DNA of 64,000 nt from Arthrobacter sp. PGP41 (GTDB lineage Bacteria > Actinomycetota > Actinomycetes > Actinomycetales > Micrococcaceae): contig NZ_CP026514.1 in NCBI RefSeq assembly GCF_002953935.1, positions 62,001 through 126,000 on the forward strand, given 5' to 3'. The notes beneath the pieces were generated by a model. That model searched no databases and was not told where the DNA came from. It worked only from the letters and a program-made list of their open reading frames with translations. Positions 9,431-18,016 of the stretch are shown here, one piece after another (positions within the stretch are counted from its first letter, which is position 1; each line of letters begins with the position of its first letter). The translations under genes were made by a program, and so were the position numbers.

Positions 9431-11398
9431 TCACGCAGTGGCTGGTTCCAGCGGTATGCCTGGGAGGGTGCTGCCGGATGCCTTCGAATCCAGGTATCCC
9501 AGCGCCTGGGCCACCGGGACGGCTGAAGCCGCAGCCCAGGCCTGGGGACGGCAGGAGGCAGGGTACGGAACCGGGGGCCACGTGTCCGCGGCGCCGTGGC
9601 CGGCAAACAACTCCGGAAGGCGCCAGTTGAACCCCTGTGCCGCCCTGAGTAGACCGCCGGCGAGCCGCCGTGCTTCGTTCACGTACCCGTCGGAGAGCAG
9701 GCCGCCCAGGATCATGGCGCTGTCGTGCGTCCATACCGATCCCGCATGGTACCTGGTGGGCCAGTAGGCGGCGTTGGTGGTGGAGATGGTCCGGATGCCG
9801 TAGCCGGAGTACATGGCGGGGTCCATCAGCCGCCGGACTACGGTTTCCGTTTCCTCGGCATTCAGGATTCCGGTGCCGAGGAGGTGCCCCATGTTGCTTG
9901 CCACGCCATCCACGGGGTTCTTCGCGGCATCCAGGGCGATCGCCGGATACCGCCCGGTTTCGTCTTCGCACCAGAACGTGGCCCGAAAGCGCTCGCTCAT
10001 TTCCGCCGCATATGCGCGCCATTCCGCCGCCTCGGCAATGGCCTCCCCTTCCCCGAAGGCCTCCAGCAGGTCGGCGCCGGCGAGGGCAGCCGCGTATGCG
10101 TACCCCTGCACTTCACACAGTGCGATGGAGCCCTCCGCCAGGCTGCCGTTGTGCCAGCGGATGGAGTCGCCACTGTCCTTCCAGCCCTGGTTGGCCAGTC
10201 CGTGGCCCGATGTATCCAGGTATTCCAGGAAGCCGTCGCCGTCCGGGTCGGCGTGGTCCCGGAGCCAGCCAAGCGCGCGCGCCAGGTGCGGCATCAGGTC
10301 ACGCACCTCGTCGTCCGGCATGCCTGCCTGCCACGCCTCGTGCAGCAGCATGATCCACAGCGGGGTGGCATCGATCGTCCCGTAATAGACCGGCGGGAGG
10401 GAAACTTTCCCGTCCAAAGTGACGGTGTTGGTGACGCGCCGGACCTCATGGAGGATTTTGCCCGGCTGCTCCGCGGTGGCCGTATCCTCCTGGACACCCT
10501 GGCGCTTGGCCAATGCCCGAAGGGTGCCGGCCGCAAGGGTCGTGTCGATGGGGAGCAGCATCCGGGCCGCAATCAGGGAGTCACGGCCGAACATCGTGAA
10601 GAACCAGGGCGCGCCCGCAGCCAGGAAAGTGTCATCCGGGGAGTTCCGGTCAGCCATCCGCAGGCCGTTGATGTCGCTGAGGGCATGGTGCAGCAACCGG
10701 GCGATGTCCGCTGTGCCGTGTTCCCGGGGCGCGTCCGCCCCCGCCGCGGACTGCACAGGAATTGCCAGTCCCTGAGTGCGTGGCGCCATCATGGGGGCAG
10801 CGGAATCACGCGCAGTCAGGCGCCAGGAAAACCCTGTGCTGCCGCCGGCGGGCACCGTCACCAGCCAGGTTGCGGTCACGACGGCTCCGCCGGCGCTGAG
10901 AGTTGGCGATCCGGTGAAAGAGAGCTGCAGGTTGGTGTGATCATCCCGCCACTGCCATCCTTCCGGACGGACCTGTGGCGGGTGTGCCGAGGACTGCCCC
11001 TGCTTGATCCGTTCCAGGGGAGTGTTGTCAGCGGTCATACGGAGTTCCACGGCAAACGTGGCCGGGCTGTCCTGGGCGGAGACGATCTCAAACGATTCGC
11101 TGACCCCGGATCCATCCGCCGCACGCGTCCGGCGCAGGGACACGAGCGGGTCCGCAACGGCGGGGTCCGTTCGGATGAAGCTCAGGTAGCTCACGCTGTC
11201 CGCCCCGTGCGTCTGGGTTGAAACCCACCGGGGTTCCACGCCGTCCACGGAAAGCACCGCGACGGAAACAACCCGCTCGTCAGAGCAGTAGATGCCCTGG
11301 GCTTCGGCACCCCTGATCTGGCCGTCCGGTTCGGACCAGGCCTGCACGGGTGCGGCAAAGACTCCGGACAAGTCATGCATAAAAGGCTGATGGGTCAC
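9431..11398 (-). CDS. Amylo-alpha-1,6-glucosidase / glycogen debranching-like glycoside hydrolase
   Basis: A 655-aa protein starting at GTG 11398 with CAGGAG 7 nt upstream. The first ~220 residues match the beta-rich N-terminal domain of debranching-type enzymes (GAEAQGIYCSDERVVSVAVLSVDG). The rest is an (alpha/alpha)6 barrel with the characteristic APWFFTMFGRDSLIAARM, IDATPLWIMLLHEAW, DGFLEYLDTSGHGLANQGWKDSGDSIR and HAGSVWTHDSAMILGGL segments. No signal peptide is present, so it is cytosolic. It would hydrolyse alpha-linked oligosaccharides, but the substrate is uncertain because many of these proteins act on imported sugars rather than glycogen. It is divergent from a LacI regulator and sugar ABC transporter and shares their operator motif, so it probably acts on the imported sugar. 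Confidence 0.85.
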   Translation of the reverse strand: MTHQPFMHDLSGVFAAPVQAWSEPDGQIRGAEAQGIYCSDERVVSVAVLSVDGVEPRWVSTQTHGADSVSYLSFIRTDPAVADPLVSLRRTRAADGSGVSESFEIVSAQDSPATFAVELRMTADNTPLERIKQGQSSAHPPQVRPEGWQWRDDHTNLQLSFTGSPTLSAGGAVVTATWLVTVPAGGSTGFSWRLTARDSAAPMMAPRTQGLAIPVQSAAGADAPREHGTADIARLLHHALSDINGLRMADRNSPDDTFLAAGAPWFFTMFGRDSLIAARMLLPIDTTLAAGTLRALAKRQGVQEDTATAEQPGKILHEVRRVTNTVTLDGKVSLPPVYYGTIDATPLWIMLLHEAWQAGMPDDEVRDLMPHLARALGWLRDHADPDGDGFLEYLDTSGHGLANQGWKDSGDSIRWHNGSLAEGSIALCEVQGYAYAAALAGADLLEAFGEGEAIAEAAEWRAYAAEMSERFRATFWCEDETGRYPAIALDAAKNPVDGVASNMGHLLGTGILNAEETETVVRRLMDPAMYSGYGIRTISTTNAAYWPTRYHAGSVWTHDSAMILGGLLSDGYVNEARRLAGGLLRAAQGFNWRLPELFAGHGAADTWPPVPYPASCRPQAWAAASAVPVAQALGYLDSKASGSTLPGIPLEPATA

Positions 11399-11434
11399 GT
11401 GGAAACTCCTGGGGCATGAGGAGCGGCCTGATTA

Positions 11435-11448
11435 TTTGATCGTTCAAA
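11435..11448. promoter_or_regulatory. LacI-type operator half of the divergent promoter (debranching side)
   Basis: TTTGATCGTTCAAA is a near-perfect palindrome 37 bp upstream of the debranching enzyme start. It matches the second site at 11489-11502 (TTTGAACGTTCATA). A central CG flanked by an inverted repeat is typical of LacI-family operators. The divergent LacI gene is the likely regulator. Confidence 0.6.
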
Positions 11449-11477
11449 ACTTTTTACCGGCAGGCGCGCTCAAAGGA

Positions 11478-11506
11478 TTGACAGGGGATTTGAACGTTCA
11501 TATTGT
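11478..11506 (+). promoter_or_regulatory. Promoter of the LacI-ABC transporter genes with embedded operator
   Basis: TTGACA (11478-11483), a 17-bp spacer and TATTGT (11501-11506) form a good sigma-70-type promoter. The perfect palindrome TGAACGTTCA (11491-11500) fills the spacer, so bound LacI protein would block RNA polymerase directly. This implies autorepression of the regulator together with the downstream transporter. Confidence 0.6.
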
Positions 11507-11594
11507 TTATGACATCAGCAGGGATTGCAACATCCCCGGCAGGGCTTCCCCATAAGGGCGAGCAAGCCGGGGATCGAACCAAAGGAGACGGGCG

Positions 11595-12623
11595 ATGGCG
11601 TCACGGGTGACTATTGTGGACCTCGCCGAGCAGCTCGGAGTATCCCGGCAAACGATCTCCAATGTTTTGAACGCGCCACACCGGGTCAAGGAAGAGACTC
11701 GCATCCGGGTGGCCAGGGCAATCGAAGAAAGCGGCTATCGGCCCAACGCGGCCGCCCGGCAGTTGCGCAACCATGTGTCACGGAACATCGGCATGCGGCT
11801 GCAGCCGGCCGGCAACGGAATCAGCGGGACGGTACTCACGGATTTCCTGTACGGGCTTACGGAGGCTGCACACGGCCACGGATACCGCGTGACGCTCTAC
11901 TGCGCGGACTCGGACGAGGAGGAAATCAGCCGGTACGAGGAGCTGGTCACGGAGGCTGACCTTGACGGCTTCATCCTCACGGCAACCCACCATGACGATC
12001 AGCGGGCCGCCTGGCTCGTTCAACGCGGGATTCCGTTCGTAGCCTTCGGCCGGCCCTGGAACGCGGGGAGCGACGTGCGCGAAGCCAGCCATTCGTGGGT
12101 GGACGTCGACGGCCGTATCGGGACACGCGAAGCCACCGAACACCTCATCGCGGCAGGGCACCGGAAGGTCGGCTACATCGGCTGGCCGGACGGTTCCGGT
12201 GTCGGCGGGGACCGGCGGGCCGGGTGGCAGGAGGCGATGGCGGAACATTTCGGGACGGAAGACCCTGCACCGCTCAACTACTCCGGCGAAGACACCGCTG
12301 CCAGCGGCTCCTCGGGCGCGGCCTACCTGCTGGCCAAGGGAGCCACCGCCTTCGTCTGCGCCAGTGACAGCCTCGCCCTCGGCGCCAGCGCGTACCTGCG
12401 GCAGTCCGACCAGCCCGGCCTGGCCTCAGCCGTCGTCGGCTTCGACAACACCCCGGTGGCGGCCGCCGTCGGCCTTTCCAGCGTGTCACAGCCCGTGGAA
12501 TCCGCGGCCGGCGAGGTCATGCGGCTCCTGCTCGGCCATTTGAACAGCCCGACGGCGGAACCGCAGCACGTGCTGCTGCGTCCCAGGCTTGAGCTTCGGG
12601 ACCTCCAGCCGTTCAGCCACTAG
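11595..12623 (+). CDS. LacI family transcriptional regulator
   Basis: A 342-aa protein with the N-terminal LacI helix-turn-helix and hinge (VTIVDLAEQLGVSRQTISNVLNAPHRVKEETRIRVARAIEESGYRPNAAARQLR). The periplasmic-binding-protein-like sensor domain includes DLDGFILTATHHDDQ, GHRKVGYIGWPDGSGVGGDRRAGW and AFVCASDSLALGASAYLR. ATG at 11595 follows AAAGGAGACGGGCG. It is the first gene before a solute-binding protein and two permeases and is divergent from a debranching-type hydrolase. Two matching palindromes in the 196-bp divergent region make it the likely local repressor, relieved by the imported sugar or its breakdown product. Confidence 0.92.
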   Translation: MASRVTIVDLAEQLGVSRQTISNVLNAPHRVKEETRIRVARAIEESGYRPNAAARQLRNHVSRNIGMRLQPAGNGISGTVLTDFLYGLTEAAHGHGYRVTLYCADSDEEEISRYEELVTEADLDGFILTATHHDDQRAAWLVQRGIPFVAFGRPWNAGSDVREASHSWVDVDGRIGTREATEHLIAAGHRKVGYIGWPDGSGVGGDRRAGWQEAMAEHFGTEDPAPLNYSGEDTAASGSSGAAYLLAKGATAFVCASDSLALGASAYLRQSDQPGLASAVVGFDNTPVAAAVGLSSVSQPVESAAGEVMRLLLGHLNSPTAEPQHVLLRPRLELRDLQPFSH

Positions 12624-12662
12624 CTTTTACAGCCACAACAAACCCCAACTAAGGATCAGACA

Positions 12663-13934
12663 ATGATGACTGCACTACACCCTGCCCAAAAACAGAAAGC
12701 ATCCCGCGTGCTGGCCGGCGCCGTCACTGCCCTCGCCACCCTCGCCCTGGTTGGCTGCGGCTCCGGTTTCAGCGGCGGTGGCGCGGGCGGCTCGGAAACC
12801 CCTGGCGCCGGCGGCCCGCTGAACGTTCTCATCGCGTCCTCGGGGGAAGCGGAATCCACCGCAGTGAAAACGGCTGTGGCTGACTGGTCCGCCGGCGCCG
12901 GAACGGAAGCCACCGTCAACGTCGCCTCGGACCTGCCGCAACAGCTGAGCCAGGGCTTCGCCTCCGGCAAGCCAGCCGATGTCTTCTATGTCTCGGCCGA
13001 CCAGCTGGCCAACTACGCGGGCAACGGCTCACTCGAGCCGTATGGAGATGCGCTGGCCAATAAGGATGACTTCTATCCAGCCCTGACCGAAGCCTTCACC
13101 TATGACGGGAAGCTCTACTGCGCACCCAAGGACTTCTCCACGCTGGGGCTGGTCATCAACCGGGACCTGTGGAGCCAGGCAGGGCTAACCGAAGCCGATG
13201 TTCCCCGGACCTGGGAGCAGCTCGAGGCCGCAGCCGCCAAGCTGACCCGGGACGGCACCGTGGGCCTGGCATTCGGCCCCGAGTACCAGCGCGTGGGAGC
13301 CTTCTTCGCGCAGGCCGGAGGCGGCCTGGCGAAGGATGGCAAGGCCAGTGCCAACAGCGGAGAGAATGTTGAGGCGTTGGGCTTCGTCAAGAAGATGATG
13401 AACGACGGCGTGGCCAAGTTCAGCTCCGAGCTTGGCGCAGGCTGGGGCGGCGAGGCCTTCGGCAAGGGCCAGGCCGCCATGGTGATCGAGGGCAACTGGA
13501 TCCAGGGTGCCCTGGACAAGGACTACCCTGCCATCAACTACCAGGTGGCCGAACTGCCGGAGGGGCCGGGCGGCAAGGGGACCCTGACCTTCACCAACTG
13601 CTGGGGCATCGCGGCGGACAGCAAGAACAAGGACGCCGCCCGGAAGCTGGTGGAGCAGCTGACCAGCAAGGAAAGCCAGCTGGCCTTCTCAGCGGCCTTC
13701 GGCGTGATGCCGTCCATCAAGTCCGCCCGTGAGGAGTGGACCGCAGCCTTCCCGGCCCTGGCACCCTTCATGGCAGGTGCAGATTACGCCCAGACGACCC
13801 CCTTGCAGCAGGGCGCGGCTGACGTCCTGGCGGATTTCAACGCCCAGCTGGAGCAGCTGAAAGACAAGGAGCCCAAGGCCATCCTCGATTCCACCCAGGA
13901 TTCACTGGAACCGGTCCTTGAGGGGGCAAAGTAG
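12663..13934 (+). CDS. Sugar ABC transporter substrate-binding lipoprotein
   Basis: A 423-aa protein with a lipoprotein signal: basic N-terminus, hydrophobic core and lipobox LVGC at about residues 30-33, followed by a Gly/Ser-rich linker. The mature part is a family 1 extracellular solute-binding protein, with the GKPADVFYVSADQLANYAGNGSLEPY hinge segment, LYCAPKDFSTLGLVINRDLW and GQAAMVIEGNWIQGAL. It captures a sugar or oligosaccharide outside the membrane and hands it to the two permeases encoded immediately downstream. No ATPase gene is in the cluster, so a shared MsiK-like ATPase encoded elsewhere is probably used. ATG codons at 12663 and 12666 are equally possible starts. Confidence 0.9.
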   Translation: MMTALHPAQKQKASRVLAGAVTALATLALVGCGSGFSGGGAGGSETPGAGGPLNVLIASSGEAESTAVKTAVADWSAGAGTEATVNVASDLPQQLSQGFASGKPADVFYVSADQLANYAGNGSLEPYGDALANKDDFYPALTEAFTYDGKLYCAPKDFSTLGLVINRDLWSQAGLTEADVPRTWEQLEAAAAKLTRDGTVGLAFGPEYQRVGAFFAQAGGGLAKDGKASANSGENVEALGFVKKMMNDGVAKFSSELGAGWGGEAFGKGQAAMVIEGNWIQGALDKDYPAINYQVAELPEGPGGKGTLTFTNCWGIAADSKNKDAARKLVEQLTSKESQLAFSAAFGVMPSIKSAREEWTAAFPALAPFMAGADYAQTTPLQQGAADVLADFNAQLEQLKDKEPKAILDSTQDSLEPVLEGAK

Positions 13935-13936
13935 CG

Positions 13937-14962
13937 GTGGCAGCGCGAGCAGCAGGAATCCACGGCAGGCAGGCGCTGGCCGGCTGGATCTTTGTGGCGC
14001 CCGTCGTGCTGATCCTTGGACTGTTCCTCCTGGTTCCCGTGGTGATGGCCGCCTGGGTCAGCGTCTCGGACTGGACCGGGCGGGGCAGCCCCTTCGGCCC
14101 GGGGGTGGGGTTCGTGGGAACCGAGAACTACCAGGCAATCGTTGCCGGCGGCGGGCTGGCGGAAAAGGATTTCGGAACGGCACTGCGGAACAACGCCTAT
14201 TACGTCCTGCTGGTGGTACCCCTGCAGACGGCCATGAGCCTGTTCCTGGCCGTGCTGGTCAACAGGGAGGTGCTGCGGGGCCGCGGACTGTTCCGGACGG
14301 CCTTCTACTTCCCTTCCGTTACCAGTTCGGTGGCCATCACGGTGCTGTGGCTGTTCCTCTTCAGTGCAACGGGCGTGGTCAACAAGGTGCTCAGCTTCGT
14401 GGGCGTCCAGGGGCCCAACTGGTTCCAGGATCCACGCGGGGTGCTGCACCTGCTGCTCTCCGCCGTCGGTATTGCGGGGCCCGCCGCCACCGGCGGCCAG
14501 TTCCTGGGCGTCGGCTGGTGGGAGTGGCTGTCCGGGCCGTCCGTCGCGATGTCGGCCTTCATCCTCATGGCGGTTTTCACCACGTCCGGAACCTTCATGC
14601 TGCTGTTCATTGCGGCGCTGCAGGGGCTTGGATCTGAAGTCCAGGAAGCGGCACTGGTGGACGGAGCGTCCGGCTGGCAGCGGTTCTGGTTCGTCACCCT
14701 GCCCATGCTCAAGCCCACGCTGTTCACGGTCCTTACTCTGGGCCTGATTGGATGCTGGCAGGTTTTCGACCAGATCTATGTGGGAACCCAGGGCGGCCCG
14801 TCCAAAACGACACTCACCCCCGCGTACCTCAGCTTCAACTCCGCCTTCAACAACCAACAGTGGGGCCAGGGCGCGGCCATCAGCTTCATTCTCTTTGGCA
14901 TCATCGTTGTCTTCGCGATGGTCCAGCGCTGGCTGCTGCGGGATAAGGACAGTGCACGATGA
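13937..14962 (+). CDS. Sugar ABC transporter permease (MalF/UgpA type)
   Basis: A 341-aa integral membrane protein with about six transmembrane helices, starting at GTG two bases after the binding-protein stop. It carries the EAA loop that contacts the ATPase (VQEAALVDGASGWQRFWFVTLPMLKPTLFTV). The first helix is WIFVAPVVLILGLFLLVPVVMAAW. The central periplasmic loop is longer than usual, with a GPAATGGQFLGVGWWEWLSGP segment. The last four bases overlap the next permease start as ATGA. It forms one half of the transmembrane channel with the next gene product. Confidence 0.9.
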   Translation: MAARAAGIHGRQALAGWIFVAPVVLILGLFLLVPVVMAAWVSVSDWTGRGSPFGPGVGFVGTENYQAIVAGGGLAEKDFGTALRNNAYYVLLVVPLQTAMSLFLAVLVNREVLRGRGLFRTAFYFPSVTSSVAITVLWLFLFSATGVVNKVLSFVGVQGPNWFQDPRGVLHLLLSAVGIAGPAATGGQFLGVGWWEWLSGPSVAMSAFILMAVFTTSGTFMLLFIAALQGLGSEVQEAALVDGASGWQRFWFVTLPMLKPTLFTVLTLGLIGCWQVFDQIYVGTQGGPSKTTLTPAYLSFNSAFNNQQWGQGAAISFILFGIIVVFAMVQRWLLRDKDSAR

Positions 14963-15849
14963 CCATCCAGACCCGGCCCAGGCCGGACTTACACACGACG
15001 CCGGTACCGGCCGCTGGTGCCCGCCGCCGCTTCACTGGAGGCTGGCTGGCCTACGGGCTGCTCACGGCCCTGGCCTTGGCCTACTCCTTTCCGTTCCTGG
15101 TACAGCTGGCCACCAGCTTCAAGACCGAGCCGGAGGCTGCGGCAAACCCGCTTGGCCTGCTGCCCTCCACCTGGTCCGGGGCCGCATACACCGCACTGTT
15201 CGCCAATTCCGACTTCCCGTCGTGGACCGTGAACTCGCTGATCGTCACCGTCCTGGTCACCGCCGGCCGGGTGTTCTTCGACTCCCTGGCCGGCTATGCC
15301 CTTGCCCGGCTGCAGTTCCGGGGGCGCGCCACCGTGTTCGCCATCCTGGTGGGCGTCATGGCGGTGCCGGGGGTGGTCCTGCTGATCCCCAAGTTCCTGG
15401 TGCTCAACCAGTTGGGCATGTATGACTCCTATTCAGGCATGGTCCTGCCCCTCCTGGCGGACGCCGCGGGGGTGTTCATCATGAAGAACTTCTTTGAGTC
15501 CGTTCCGGCGTCCATCGAGGAACAGGCCCGGATCGACGGCGCGGGAGTCTTCCGGACGTTTTGGTCGATTGTGCTGCCCATGTCCATGCCCGCCCTGATG
15601 ACCATCGTGATCCTGAGCTTCCAGGGTTCCTGGAACGAGCTGAACCACTTCATCGTTTCCACCCAAAGCCCGGAGCTGACCACCCTGACCAAAGGCGTGG
15701 CACAGCTCGCATCCGGGCAGCTGAGCCAGGGAACCCAGTATCCGCTCAAACTGGCTGCCGCCCTGTTGATGACCGTGCCTGTGGCGATTGTGTTTTTCAT
15801 CTTCCAGAAGCGGATCATGAACAGCAGCGCCGGAGCGGTGAAGGAATAG
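14959..15849 (+). CDS. Sugar ABC transporter permease (MalG/UgpE type)
   Basis: A 296-aa membrane protein with the MalG-type architecture: N-terminal helix LAYGLLTALALAYSFPFLVQL, then the conserved FDSLAGYALARLQFRGR region and the EAA motif EEQARIDGAGVFRTFWSIVLPMSMPALMTI. Its start overlaps the previous permease by four bases, so the two subunits are coupled. It is the last gene of the LacI-binding protein-permease operon. The substrate is unknown but is probably that of the divergent debranching-type hydrolase. Confidence 0.9.
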   Translation: MTIQTRPRPDLHTTPVPAAGARRRFTGGWLAYGLLTALALAYSFPFLVQLATSFKTEPEAAANPLGLLPSTWSGAAYTALFANSDFPSWTVNSLIVTVLVTAGRVFFDSLAGYALARLQFRGRATVFAILVGVMAVPGVVLLIPKFLVLNQLGMYDSYSGMVLPLLADAAGVFIMKNFFESVPASIEEQARIDGAGVFRTFWSIVLPMSMPALMTIVILSFQGSWNELNHFIVSTQSPELTTLTKGVAQLASGQLSQGTQYPLKLAAALLMTVPVAIVFFIFQKRIMNSSAGAVKE

Positions 15850-15881
15850 CCCGTGGCATCCCGGAGCAGGCCGGCTGAAAT

Positions 15882-15895
15882 ATAGGCATGCCTAT
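15882..15895. repeat. 14-bp perfect palindrome
   Basis: ATAGGCATGCCTAT reads identically on both strands and lies 33 bp after the last ABC permease, directly before the truncated flavoprotein fragment. It may be an operator left over from a lost gene. No partner copy was found in the window. Confidence 0.35.
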
Positions 15896-16089
15896 CAATA
15901 GGCTGGCGGTGGGGAGCGTCCCCCGACGGACCGGACACCCCCGAGGTGTGCCTGCTCCGGGTCGATTCCGACTCCGCCGAATACTGGACGAGCCCCGGCG
16001 GAACGGCCGCCACGGTGTTCCAGTGGGTGAAGTCCAAGGTCACCAACAGCCGGATGAGCGTCGGCGAGAGCGGCACGGTGGAGCTTTAG
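15886..16089 (+). pseudogene. 3' remnant of a pyridoxamine 5'-phosphate oxidase-fold general stress protein
   Basis: The frame ending at TAG 16087-16089 encodes TPEVCLLRVDSDSAEYWTSPGG, then ATVFQWVKSKVTNSR and SVGESGTVEL. This is the typical C-terminus of the general stress protein 26 type of flavin-binding proteins. Everything upstream is missing: an in-frame stop lies at 15883-15885 and only about 50 residues align with the family. There is no start signal. Its last bases overlap the stop of the convergent 202-aa gene. It is a relic of a deletion that joined it to the end of the ABC operon. Confidence 0.65.
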
Positions 16090-16694
16090 TCCAGCTCCAC
16101 CCTTTGCAACGCTGCGAGGACCTCCGGCAGCAGGAGATCGTTCCGTCCCCAGGCGGGATCGAAGACCTCCACGTACCAGGAGTCGGACAGCAGCAGGGCC
16201 AGGGCATCGTTGGTTTCGTCCGCCCAGTCCTGGACCTGCTCCTCCTTCACCGGATTTTCGCTTGACCCGAGGACCGTGGTCACTTCTGTCCCGGCCAGGG
16301 TCACCGGTATCGCTGCGCTGCTGGCCTCACCGGGAGCATGGGCCACCGTCACCAGTTCCGTGCGCGTGGACAGGGCCAGCAGGGCAGTGGCCGCGGCGGC
16401 GGAGCAGAACCCTGTCACGTACTGCCGCTGCGCAGCCGATTCGGTTCTGATGCCGGGCTGGGACTCCTTGGTGAACATCCCGTTTCGGTTCAGCTCGGCG
16501 AGGGCAGCGGCAAGCGGCCGGGTTTCGTCGTCGAAGCCGGGCGCAAACGTGCCCGGCTGGTACTGGCTTGCCCCTTCCAGCCACCGGGCGGTCAGCTCGC
16601 CGGCGGCCGCGAGCGTCGTGGCCTGCCGCCAGACCCCGCGGTCTTCCAGCAGCCGGCCGAACTGGTCACGGGTTGGTAATTCCTGAGGATCCAT
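16086..16694 (-). CDS. Hypothetical protein, possibly DUF6919 family
   Basis: A 202-aa soluble protein with segments ARWLEGASQYQPGTFAPGFDDETRPLAAALAELNRNGMFTKESQPG and WADETNDALALLLSDSWYVEVFDPAWGRNDLLLPEVLAAL. The middle third resembles actinobacterial proteins grouped as DUF6919, from memory and not confirmed. There is no signal peptide or membrane helix. No catalytic motif is evident. It ends convergently against the flavoprotein remnant. Function unknown. Confidence 0.72.
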   Translation of the reverse strand: MDPQELPTRDQFGRLLEDRGVWRQATTLAAAGELTARWLEGASQYQPGTFAPGFDDETRPLAAALAELNRNGMFTKESQPGIRTESAAQRQYVTGFCSAAAATALLALSTRTELVTVAHAPGEASSAAIPVTLAGTEVTTVLGSSENPVKEEQVQDWADETNDALALLLSDSWYVEVFDPAWGRNDLLLPEVLAALQRVELD

Positions 16695-16759
16695 CTTCGG
16701 ATGCTATCGCCGCTGCTTACTGCGTTCCATGGCAGCGACACAACGGGTAACGTCCGGGC

Positions 16760-17371
16760 CTACGCCTGCTCGGCCGGAATGCCTGCTGCCCTCTCGGCAG
16801 CGGCGAGCGTTGCACCGAGGCTGGTGACGGCGTCGGGATACCCCTGGTGGGGGACCGCACGCAGCGCCTCAGCCTGCCGCATGGCCTTGATGAGGGCGGA
16901 AGTTTCCGGTGTCCGGACGTCCGTCAAAGCCGGGTAATCGATCATGCAGGCCGGATCCAGCTCATATCGGCGCCATCGCGCGATCAGTTCGTCGTGGCGC
17001 GCCTGCGCTTCCCGGTGCGCCGCTACCTGCTGCAGGGATTCCCGGCGGCCGCTGCGCCACGCCAGGTACCGCGGGCTGCCCACGTACGCAGCCACTCCGG
17101 CCGCCACCCCCGCGCCGCCAAGGAACAGTCCCGCCCACGGGGATATGAACGCCGGGATCAGCAAGGCGGGAACAGCCACGGATGAGCCCAGGAACAGATC
17201 CCAGAAGAGCTGGTCCTGCCGTTCTGCCGTGTCCTCCCGTGCGAGGAGGGAGCGGCGCCGGATGACAAAGACCGTGGCCGCAACGCTGGCCACCAGCACC
17301 ATGCCGCACAAAACCACCGCACCTGCCCCCTGCAGCAGGCCCTGCACTGCGGCTTCGGCCATGTCTGACAC
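16760..17371 (-). CDS. Hypothetical membrane protein, two to three transmembrane helices
   Basis: The GTG start at 17371 has GGAGG six bases upstream; an ATG nine bases further in is less well placed. The 203-aa protein has an N-terminal helix (GAVVLCGMVLVASVAATVFVI), a central hydrophobic pair (SSVAVPALLIPAFISPWAGLFLGGAGVAAGVAAYVG) and a C-terminal charged, probably coiled-coil cytoplasmic domain (RRESLQQVAAHREAQARHDELIARWRRYELDP). No family was recognised. It stands alone, upstream of and divergent from a VOC protein. Confidence 0.72.
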   Translation of the reverse strand: MSDMAEAAVQGLLQGAGAVVLCGMVLVASVAATVFVIRRRSLLAREDTAERQDQLFWDLFLGSSVAVPALLIPAFISPWAGLFLGGAGVAAGVAAYVGSPRYLAWRSGRRESLQQVAAHREAQARHDELIARWRRYELDPACMIDYPALTDVRTPETSALIKAMRQAEALRAVPHQGYPDAVTSLGATLAAAERAAGIPAEQA

Positions 17372-17516
17372 CTTGCACCTCCGGCATTGAAGGCCCGGAC
17401 AAACAGCCCGGGTGGTCCTTCCATTGCAACGTTTTCCGGCCGCCCGGTCAATGGCCGGGACTCCGGGTTCGGTGCATGCCCTTCTGCCCGGGGACAAGGC
17501 ACCGTACCTTGGGACC

Positions 17517-17897
17517 ATGAGACTCAAAATGTGCAGCATCCACGTCAAGGACCCGGCCGCCGCCCACGATTTCTACACAGGAACCCTGGGCTTTGAGACG
17601 CTGATGGCCATGCCGGAGTACAACCTGTACATCATCAAGGACCCCGGCGCGGACAACGGATCTGTCGGGCTGCTGCTGGAGCCCAGCGACAACCCCATCG
17701 GCTCCACGTACATGAACGCGGTGCACGACGCCGGGCTCCCCGCCATAGTGTTCGGCGTCCCGGATGTGAAGGCTGAGTACGAGCGCCTGCTGGCAGCCGG
17801 GGTCAGCTTCAAGAGCGGCCCCACGGAAGATCCTTCCGGGATCAGCGCCGTGTTCGACGACGGCTGCGGGAACTTCGTCCAGCTGCACCAGGACTGA
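17517..17897 (+). CDS. VOC (glyoxalase/bleomycin resistance fold) family protein
   Basis: A 126-aa single VOC unit of two beta-alpha-beta-beta-beta modules: MRLKMCSIHVKDPAAAHDFYTGTLGFETLM, and later PAIVFGVPDVKAEYERLLAAGVSFKSGPTEDPSGISAVFDDGCGNFVQLHQD. The metal-ligand pattern (His in module 1, Glu/Gln near the end) is consistent with a small metalloenzyme or binding protein. The exact reaction cannot be inferred. It is monocistronic and followed by a strong terminator. Confidence 0.85.
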   Translation: MRLKMCSIHVKDPAAAHDFYTGTLGFETLMAMPEYNLYIIKDPGADNGSVGLLLEPSDNPIGSTYMNAVHDAGLPAIVFGVPDVKAEYERLLAAGVSFKSGPTEDPSGISAVFDDGCGNFVQLHQD

Positions 17898-17945
17898 AAC
17901 GACCTGGCTGAGGAGCCGCGACACAGACCTGCCCTGACATAACAG

Positions 17946-17996
17946 AGGCTTGTCCGCGGATCCGGACCTTCAAGGTCAGGATCCGCGAACAAGCCT
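17946..17996. terminator. Bidirectional terminator hairpin
   Basis: AGGCTTGTCCGCGGATCC pairs with GGATCCGCGAACAAGCCT, with one mismatch across an 18-bp stem and a loop of about 15 nt. It lies between the convergent VOC gene and the DUF5997 gene and can serve both. Confidence 0.75.
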
Positions 17997-18016
17997 AGGT
18001 TTCGAGGGCTAAGCGG

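Noticed and set aside
7990..9606. 538-codon open frame on the minus strand opposite putrescine oxidase
   Set aside because: It is antisense to a confidently identified gene and consists of low-complexity Gly/Val/Asp-rich sequence typical of the complementary strand of GC-rich coding DNA.
9725..11221. 498-codon plus-strand open frame opposite the debranching enzyme
   Set aside because: Shadow of a well-supported gene; no family features.
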